From Flavobacteriaceae bacterium UBA3078 (GTDB lineage: Bacteria; Bacteroidota; Bacteroidia; Flavobacteriales; Flavobacteriaceae): a stretch of 10,979 nucleotides of DNA. Position 1 is the stretch's first letter; each line of letters begins with the position of its first letter. A model generated the notes under the pieces. The model saw nothing but the letters and a program-made list of their open reading frames with translations, was not told where the DNA came from and searched no databases. Shown one piece after another: positions 5,770 to 10,979 of the stretch. Made by a program: the position numbers and the translations under genes. Location of the stretch: the NCBI GenBank assembly GCA_002366675.1, contig DFBO01000276.1, positions 36,311 through 47,289 on the forward strand. Direction: 5' to 3'.

Positions 5770-7593
5770 TTAAGAGTGCTTTACTTTTAAATATTTTTTT
5801 GAAGATTTAAAATTCATTTTTTGAAGTATGAAAGCTATAAGAATAACTAAAGCACATCCAAATAGATTCAACCATAAATAAGGCATCCAATCAAACCACC
5901 AGCCAATAATAACAATTACTTGTGTTATTATTGCTGCAAAAAAAACAGCATTAGCTTTAACGAATTTAAAGAAGAATGCTAAAAGAAATATACCTAAAAC
6001 ATTTCCGTAAAAAATAGAACCTATAATATTGACAAGTTGAATCAGATTCTCAGCTAGATTTGCAAAACAAGCAATTATAATAGCTACAGTTCCCCAAATT
6101 AAAGTGAATACTTTGGTCGCTTTTACCATATGCTGATCATCTTTTTCTTCTTTTAAATTCCTTCCATATAAATCAATAGAAGTAATGGTTGCTAAAGCAT
6201 TAATTTCTGATGCAGTAGAAGACATTGCTGCACTTAAAATAACAGCTAGTAGTAATCCAATCAATCCTTTAGGTAAATATTTTAGTATGAATGTAATGAA
6301 CATGTAATCTCTGTCATTTGTTTGTGTGTCTTTTGCAGCTTCATTATACCAGGAAGTTAATTCTGTCTTTTTATCTATATAATTTTTACTATTAATTGTA
6401 AACCCGTTTAATTCTGTTTCTAGTTTATCATACTTATTGGCATATGCTGTATCAATAGCACGCTTTATTAAATATTTAGATTCTAATCTGTGTGTTTTTT
6501 CAATACTATCTAAATGAAATAAATCTTGTCTTAATTTGTCATTCTCATTATTTGAAAGCTCAATGCTTAATTCCTTTTTTCTGTTGAAAAGAGCATTTTG
6601 TTTATGTTGAAGTTCTTGATATTGTAGAGAATATTCAGATGCTAATACTTTTTCGGTAGAAGCATCAATAAAATTTAATGGAGCAGGATTAAATTGATAA
6701 AACACAAATACCATAACACCTACTAATAAAATAAAGAATTGCATAGGTACTTTTAACAAGCCATTAAAAATTAAACCCATTTGCATTTCCTTCATCGATT
6801 TACCAGACAAATAGCGTTGAACCTGGCTTTGGTCAGTTCCGAAATAGGCTAGCATTAAAAAAGTTCCACCAATTAAACCTGTCCAAACGGTATATCTGTT
6901 TTCTAAATCGAATGAAAAATCTAATACTTCCATTCGTCCTGTTGAACCAGCTATGTCTAGAGCTTCAGTGAAAGAAACCTCTTTAGGAATTAAATTTAAA
7001 ATAATAAAAAGGGCAGCTAACATACCAGCGAAAATGACAAACATTTGTTGTTTTTGGGTTACTGTTACTGCTTTTGTGCCACCAGAAACGGTGTATATAA
7101 TTACTAGAACGCCAATAATAATATTAAGTGTAATAATATTCCAACCTAATACAACTGAAAGAATTATTGCAGGTGCAAAAATGGTGATTCCTGCTGCTAA
7201 GCCACGTTGTATTAAAAATAAAATGGCAGTTAGGCTTCGGGTTTTTAAATCGAAACGATTTTCAAGAAACTCATAAGCAGTATAAACTTTTAATCTATGA
7301 TAGAGAGGAATAAAAACCAAACAAATAATAACCATGGCAATTGGCAACCCAAAATAGAATTGCACAAATCCCATTCCGTCCGAAAATGCTTGACCTGTAG
7401 TCGATAAAAAGGTTATGGCACTTGCTTGTGTTGCCATAACAGATAATCCTATAGTCCACCATTTAGTTGTGTTACCACCTTTTATATAATCTTGTGCACT
7501 TTTACTACCTCTAGTTTTCCATGTTCCATAACCAACAATGGTTAATAATGTTACAGAAAGTACAACCCAATCAATCCAATCTAATGTTTGCAT
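5770..7593 (-). CDS. Sodium/solute symporter, SSS family, with long hydrophilic insertion
   Basis: A 607-residue inner-membrane transporter of the solute:sodium symporter family (LeuT-like fold). Seen are the N-terminal WWTIGLSVMATQASAITFLS region (45-64), the family signature IYTVSGGTKAVTVTQKQQ (166-183) and the sodium-site helix AVILSAAMSSTASEINALAT (450-469). About 13 hydrophobic segments are spread over the chain. Residues about 308-428 form a long hydrophilic, charged insertion, predicted helical or coiled coil, between two membrane helices; the classical family has only a short loop here, but such insertions occur in Bacteroidota members. The substrate is not fixed by sequence; relatives move sugars, sialic acid, amino acids or carboxylates. 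It is the last gene of a three-gene operon behind a 36-residue membrane peptide (3-base gap) and a PIG-L deacetylase, which hints at a sugar-derived substrate. Confidence 0.93.
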   Translation of the reverse strand: MQTLDWIDWVVLSVTLLTIVGYGTWKTRGSKSAQDYIKGGNTTKWWTIGLSVMATQASAITFLSTTGQAFSDGMGFVQFYFGLPIAMVIICLVFIPLYHRLKVYTAYEFLENRFDLKTRSLTAILFLIQRGLAAGITIFAPAIILSVVLGWNIITLNIIIGVLVIIYTVSGGTKAVTVTQKQQMFVIFAGMLAALFIILNLIPKEVSFTEALDIAGSTGRMEVLDFSFDLENRYTVWTGLIGGTFLMLAYFGTDQSQVQRYLSGKSMKEMQMGLIFNGLLKVPMQFFILLVGVMVFVFYQFNPAPLNFIDASTEKVLASEYSLQYQELQHKQNALFNRKKELSIELSNNENDKLRQDLFHLDSIEKTHRLESKYLIKRAIDTAYANKYDKLETELNGFTINSKNYIDKKTELTSWYNEAAKDTQTNDRDYMFITFILKYLPKGLIGLLLAVILSAAMSSTASEINALATITSIDLYGRNLKEEKDDQHMVKATKVFTLIWGTVAIIIACFANLAENLIQLVNIIGSIFYGNVLGIFLLAFFFKFVKANAVFFAAIITQVIVIIGWWFDWMPYLWLNLFGCALVILIAFILQKMNFKSSKKYLKVKHS

Positions 7594-7596
7594 AGT

Positions 7597-7707
7597 TTAA
7601 AAAGATTTCATTATAAAATAAAACAGAACGATGTAAACAAAATTGGCAACTAATACAATAGTATATAGTTTAAGCCATGGTTGTTTTTGTGGGTTGTTTC
7701 CAGACAT
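7597..7707 (-). CDS. 36-residue single-helix membrane peptide between deacetylase and symporter
   Basis: An open frame from ATG 7707-7705 to TAA 7599-7597, beginning MSGNNPQKQPWLKLYTIVLV. It has a short polar N-terminus with a Pro-Trp and then one membrane helix of about 22 residues (about 14-33: IVLVANFVYIVLFYFIM) ending in a few polar residues. It starts one base after the stop of the deacetylase gene and ends three bases before the symporter ATG, so it fills the gap exactly, which is what a translated operon gene does. Short hydrophobic peptides in front of SSS-type transporters are known as accessory subunits in some families, for example YhdT-like proteins with PanF, but I see no sequence likeness to these. 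A role as symporter partner is inference. Confidence 0.8.
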   Translation of the reverse strand: MSGNNPQKQPWLKLYTIVLVANFVYIVLFYFIMKSF

Positions 7708-7708
7708 A

Positions 7709-10216
7709 TTAATTGGTTGAAGCATTTTCTTTTCCTATTGAAAGCATATTGGCAAATAATCTGTAAGCACCTGAGACTCCTTCTGGAAACTCTCTAAAGA
7801 AACTTAAGCCAGTATAGATATAATAACCTTTACCGTATTTAGCGACTAGCAAGCTTCCTTTTTTTGCAGACTCTCCTTTGTCGTGCATAGATAGGATAGG
7901 AGTGAATTCTTTTCCCCATGAATTTGGAAAATACAAACCTCTCTCTTGCGTCCAGCCATTAAAATCTTCATGTGTAATTTTATTTGGGCTATTTAAAATT
8001 GGATGATTTGGTTCTAAAAACTTTACTTCAGCCATTTCATCAGTTACTCGATCTCTTGAAAGTTCCAATTTATAAGGTGCCAAATTATCTACTTTTAAGC
8101 GATGGTTTGTATTGTATTGTACTATCATATTGCCTCCTTTAGAAACAAAATCGAATAATTGTTCTTGCTTGAATTTTAAAGTTTCTAAGGTGTTATATGC
8201 TCTAATTCCAACAACTACAGCATCAAAACGACTTAAGATTTCAGGATTAATATCTTCAGGTTTGAGAGTTGAAACTTTATAGCCAATTTGCTCTAAACTC
8301 TCAGGAACCACATCTCCAGCACCAACAATATAGCCAATGCTTTCTCCTTTTTTCTGAATGTTTAAACGTACAATTTTAGATTCGCTAGGTAATAATACAG
8401 TTTGAAAAGGAATGTGTTCGTAATCTATTTCAATAAGTTTTTTAGTGTATGTATTCCCTTCAATATTAACTTTAGGAATCAATTTCCCTTCATTTTGATT
8501 GTTTGGAGGTGTAATTGTAAAAACAAGCGTTTGCTCTTCGCCTTTATGAGCAATTGAAATGTTTTGTTTTTCTGGAGATACTTGCCAATTTTTTGGGTGA
8601 TTTAAGTGTACAAAACCACTAAGATTGTCTTTTCCTGCTTTAACAATAACTGGAATATCTTTGGTTTGATTGTTTTCGAAAATAATGACGTTTTCAGTAA
8701 TTTTTACGGAGGCCTCTGGAATAATCTCGAAAGGTTTATATACTTCACCTTTAACAGGATCGTTAGTTTTATAAACAATAGGTTTAGTAAAAGTAATTGG
8801 TGTTTTATCGAAGATTAAATTAAATGAGACATTAAATACACGTGGTGTTTCGGGTTTACCTATTAGTGTTTTATCTGAAACTTGATACATACCTAAAGTC
8901 CCTTTTTCAATTAGCCAATAAGGTGTTGTAGGTTTCTGGTTTTTTGGAATATCTAACATTTCATTGAAATCAAATCCGTTATTTTCTGTTAATGAAACCT
9001 GTTTTGAAATAGATGTATTGTTGCATTCTATTGTTTCAAGTTGAATAGGAAAGGAGCTTCTGTTAATAGTTTCAATATTCAATTTTACGCTTTCACCAGG
9101 AGTAGCTTGACTTGTTTCTGAAGCAGCTTCTAAATATAAACCTGCACAAGCATAAATAATATTTTTTATTTCTTCGGCTTTATATGTTCTCCAATGTGTG
9201 TCTTCCAAATTCTGAATTAATCGATAAGCTTCTAATAACTGAGGGATGCTAGCTGAAGGATTTGTGAAATCGTAATTTTTCTCAACCTCGTTTAAAATGA
9301 TTCCAATAGCTTGCCCACCTTTTACACGATTCCAGGTAGTATCGATTCCTTCAAAAAGATTGGTTTCATCCTTTGGAATATCTCCTTTAATCAATTCAAT
9401 ATATTCCATTTGTGTGCCTCTAGAACCAGTGTTTCCAAAACCTTGAGATTTATGTTGACTTCTACTTAAAGCAGCAATTTCAGTATTACTTAAACCACTT
9501 GATGGATAATAAACTCCAGTATCAAATTCTAACAAATTGCTTTTATCTGCTTTATCAAACTTTTCTTGACTACCATAAAACCACCAAGAGGTATTAAAAA
9601 ACAAACGTTTTGGTTGCCACAAGCTAGTTTGTTCGAGTTGGTTTGGATAAGCTGTAATATTATTAGTCATATTAAAAGCCTCAACACTTAACATAGCAGA
9701 ACTGGTATGATGTCCATGTGTGCTTCCAGGACTTCTATGGTCAAACCGATTAATTATAATATCTGGTTGAAATTGTCTGATTGCTAAAACCACATCGCTT
9801 AAAACTTCTTCTTTGTTCCATATTTCAAGTGTCTCGTCTGGGTGTTTGGAGTAACCAAAATCGTTGGCACGTGTAAAGCGTTGTTCTCCAACATCAATTT
9901 GTCTGGCAGTTAACAATTCTTGAGTTCTTATTACTCCAAGTAATTCTCTTATTTCAGGACCTATTAAATTTTGTCCACCATCACCACGTGTTAAAGAGAG
10001 GTAAGCCGTTCTTGCTTTTACTTGATTGGACATATATGAAATCAGTCGCGTATTTTCATCGTCTGGATGTGCTGCTACATATAAGACAGAGCCTAAAAAA
10101 TTCAGCTTTTTTATAGATTCATAAACTTCTGAGGCATTAGGTTTTTTTGGAGCTTGAGAGAAAATATTTAAGCTTGAAAATAGGGCTATAATTACTATAA
10201 GTAACAGTCTATGCAT
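7709..10216 (-). CDS. Exported PIG-L family deacetylase with C-terminal glutamine-amidotransferase-like domain
   Basis: Read from the ATG at 10216-10214, the protein has 835 residues with a signal peptide (1-21, MHRLLLIVIIALFSS, ending FSQ). The PIG-L zinc deacetylase domain covers about 40-280: AAHPDDE (48-54) supplies zinc ligands and the catalytic Asp, RGDGGQN (77-83) is the usual second motif, and THGHH (166-170) gives the last ligand. Relatives remove N-acetyl groups from GlcNAc-containing compounds. After a helical stretch come beta-sandwich regions (about 370-600; 510-570 is like an NEW3 domain) and a class I glutamine-amidotransferase-like domain (625-830: GYIVGAGDVVPESLEQIGY, DAVVVGIRAYN, GGNMIVQYN) without a clear catalytic Cys. 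An ATG at 10261 would add 15 residues, but it lies in the terminator stem of the gene before, so it is rejected. It is the first gene of the operon with the 36-residue peptide and the symporter. Confidence 0.93.
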   Translation of the reverse strand: MHRLLLIVIIALFSSLNIFSQAPKKPNASEVYESIKKLNFLGSVLYVAAHPDDENTRLISYMSNQVKARTAYLSLTRGDGGQNLIGPEIRELLGVIRTQELLTARQIDVGEQRFTRANDFGYSKHPDETLEIWNKEEVLSDVVLAIRQFQPDIIINRFDHRSPGSTHGHHTSSAMLSVEAFNMTNNITAYPNQLEQTSLWQPKRLFFNTSWWFYGSQEKFDKADKSNLLEFDTGVYYPSSGLSNTEIAALSRSQHKSQGFGNTGSRGTQMEYIELIKGDIPKDETNLFEGIDTTWNRVKGGQAIGIILNEVEKNYDFTNPSASIPQLLEAYRLIQNLEDTHWRTYKAEEIKNIIYACAGLYLEAASETSQATPGESVKLNIETINRSSFPIQLETIECNNTSISKQVSLTENNGFDFNEMLDIPKNQKPTTPYWLIEKGTLGMYQVSDKTLIGKPETPRVFNVSFNLIFDKTPITFTKPIVYKTNDPVKGEVYKPFEIIPEASVKITENVIIFENNQTKDIPVIVKAGKDNLSGFVHLNHPKNWQVSPEKQNISIAHKGEEQTLVFTITPPNNQNEGKLIPKVNIEGNTYTKKLIEIDYEHIPFQTVLLPSESKIVRLNIQKKGESIGYIVGAGDVVPESLEQIGYKVSTLKPEDINPEILSRFDAVVVGIRAYNTLETLKFKQEQLFDFVSKGGNMIVQYNTNHRLKVDNLAPYKLELSRDRVTDEMAEVKFLEPNHPILNSPNKITHEDFNGWTQERGLYFPNSWGKEFTPILSMHDKGESAKKGSLLVAKYGKGYYIYTGLSFFREFPEGVSGAYRLFANMLSIGKENASTN

Positions 10217-10240
10217 AGTTGGTTTTTTTGAAAGGAATAA

Positions 10241-10274
10241 ATATAAAAAGAAAACCAGCATCGTAGCTGGTTTT
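10241..10274 (-). terminator. Intrinsic terminator after the MscS-like gene
   Basis: On the minus strand AAAACCAGC (10274-10266), loop of six bases, GCTGGTTTT (10259-10251), followed by CTTTTTAT. The 9-base perfect stem with a T-rich tail lies about 50 bases after the MscS-like stop. It separates that gene from the deacetylase operon and rules out a deacetylase start at 10261. Confidence 0.85.
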
Positions 10275-10322
10275 AATGTTTCTTTAACTTTAAGGGGTTA
10301 CCACCACTTTTTTATTTTAAAA

Positions 10323-10856
10323 CTATAAATCATCTGAACCTTCTTCAATAGCATTTTTCTCTACAAGTGTGACAGCTTTTTGCAACATTAAATTATTTGG
10401 ATAAGTAACCAAATCACCATTATTTAAGCGTAAATGCAATTGAAAAGCTCTAATATCTTCAATTATAGCTTCAATAGGGAGGTCTTTATCGTGAATTTGA
10501 ATTTTGTCTCCTACTTTATAAGGAAATGAAAAGAACATAATAACGCCTGAGGTTATATTACTTAAAATAGACCAAATAGCAAACAAGGCAATTCCTAAGA
10601 CTGTAAAAACAGATGAAAACACGAGTGCTAAATCTTTTAGCTGTGCTCCAAAAATAAAGGTTTCAATAATAAGTGCTAGCATAACCAAGCTAACCGTTGT
10701 ATATCTACTGATTAAACGAATTCGTGCATCGTTTATACCTGTTTTTCTGCCTAATTTATAAATTAGTTTTTTTAAAATTAGCCTTAAAATTAGTAAGAAT
10801 ATTATTATAAATAAACTTGCAATAATCTCTGATTGATACGTTTGAAAAAAGGTCAT
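10323..10856 (-). CDS. Short MscS-family mechanosensitive channel protein
   Basis: A 177-residue inner-membrane protein. Membrane helices are at about 9-30, 50-69 and 76-110. The last contains the pore-lining style run VLGIALFAIWSILSNITSGV (86-105), similar to MscS TM3 but with fewer small Ala/Gly residues. It is followed by the start of the MscS beta domain (FPYKVGDKIQI at 111-121, then IEDI at 132-135 and RLNNGDLVTYPNNLMLQ at 143-159). The cytoplasmic alpha/beta vestibule of E. coli MscS (286 residues in all) is almost absent, which is the usual size of a small MscS-like group in flavobacteria. Whether it gates as a channel or transports something else is not known. It is a single-gene unit with a -7 box before it and a terminator after it. 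Confidence 0.9.
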   Translation of the reverse strand: MTFFQTYQSEIIASLFIIIFLLILRLILKKLIYKLGRKTGINDARIRLISRYTTVSLVMLALIIETFIFGAQLKDLALVFSSVFTVLGIALFAIWSILSNITSGVIMFFSFPYKVGDKIQIHDKDLPIEAIIEDIRAFQLHLRLNNGDLVTYPNNLMLQKAVTLVEKNAIEEGSDDL

Positions 10857-10878
10857 ATCTTAAAATAAGTTAGTTTAA

Positions 10879-10886
10879 CAAAGATA
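10879..10886 (-). promoter_or_regulatory. -7 promoter box TATCTTTG for the MscS-like gene
   Basis: Exact TAnnTTTG match on the minus strand, ending 22 bases before the ATG at 10856. No TTTG at the -33 distance is present, so the call rests on the -7 box and its place. Confidence 0.5.
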
Positions 10887-10925
10887 GAATAGATATAAGC
10901 AATTAGTAATTTTCTTAGGTTAAAT

Positions 10926-10979
10926 TTAAGAAGATACTAAACTATTTAAAGTCTTATAAACAAGATGTGTTGGTAATCC
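10926..10979 (-). CDS. Possible C-terminal end of a further minus-strand gene, cut by window edge
   Basis: The frame from the window edge to TAA at 10928-10926 reads GLPTHLVYKTLNSLVSS. It looks like coding sequence in composition and would stop 69 bases before the MscS-like ATG, a normal spacing. Seventeen codons are too few to name a family or to exclude chance; one other minus-strand frame stops within 35 bases. Confidence 0.35.
   Translation of the reverse strand, partial: GLPTHLVYKTLNSLVSS

Noticed and set aside
6953..7276. Plus-strand open frame of 107 codons inside the symporter gene
   Set aside because: Antisense to conserved membrane helices of the symporter; its hydrophobic and Ile-rich look is the mirror of those helices.
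8606..8818. Plus-strand open frame of 70 codons inside the deacetylase gene
   Set aside because: Antisense to the beta-sandwich part of the deacetylase; Phe/Asn-rich composition is typical of reverse reading in AT-rich DNA.
10292..10314. Imperfect hairpin AAGGGGT-TACC-ACCACTT followed by T's on the plus strand
   Set aside because: It has a central mismatch and points along the plus strand where there is no gene to terminate; the terminator at 10241-10274 serves the minus-strand gene.

Overview
The window looks like chromosomal DNA of a marine-type member of the Flavobacteriaceae (Bacteroidota). The DNA is AT-rich, lipoprotein-free signal peptides end in S-Q or A-Q, one protein ends in a type IX secretion (T9SS) sorting domain, and several upstream regions carry the Bacteroidota -7 box TAnnTTTG. 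Almost everything is on the minus strand; two genes (3584-4971) are on the plus strand.

Left part (1-1478): an intact secreted SGNH-type hydrolase lies between two decayed genes that were found by reading the gaps in all frames. At 1-160 is the start of a SnoaL/NTF2-like gene with a nonsense codon and a frameshift; it overlaps the end of the hydrolase gene by 11 bases. At 926-1247 is the eroded C-terminal third of a cryptochrome/DNA photolyase gene with at least three frameshifts, three in-frame stops and a small deletion. A 74-residue charged helical protein of unknown function (1254-1478) sits directly upstream of the photolyase remnant.

Middle (1672-5761): a secreted FG-GAP/VCBS repeat protein with an ASPIC/UnbV domain and a T9SS tail; divergent from it, a small exported helical protein and a DUF2911 protein, each with its own -7 box; then a strong two-way terminator. 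Facing it is a two-gene unit, a four-helix membrane protein followed by an overlapping small XRE-type regulator. Its promoter (TTTG-N20-TACTTTTG) encloses the inverted repeat GTAAAG-N4-CTTTAC, a likely autoregulatory operator, and this promoter fixes the membrane protein's start at 5695.

Right part (5770-10979): a tight three-gene operon of a large exported PIG-L-type deacetylase with a C-terminal glutamine-amidotransferase-like domain, a 36-residue single-helix membrane peptide at 7597-7707, and a sodium/solute symporter of the SSS family with a long hydrophilic insertion. Spacings are 1 and 3 bases. The set suggests periplasmic deacetylation of an acylated sugar or glycoconjugate coupled to uptake of a small product, which is inference. 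Upstream is a short MscS-like channel gene ending in its own terminator, and at the right edge possibly the last codons of another minus-strand gene.

No tRNA, rRNA, CRISPR array, insertion sequence or prophage is visible. The window is mostly ordinary flavobacterial chromosome; the most informative points are the two gene remnants, the overlooked 36-residue gene and the regulator's operator.
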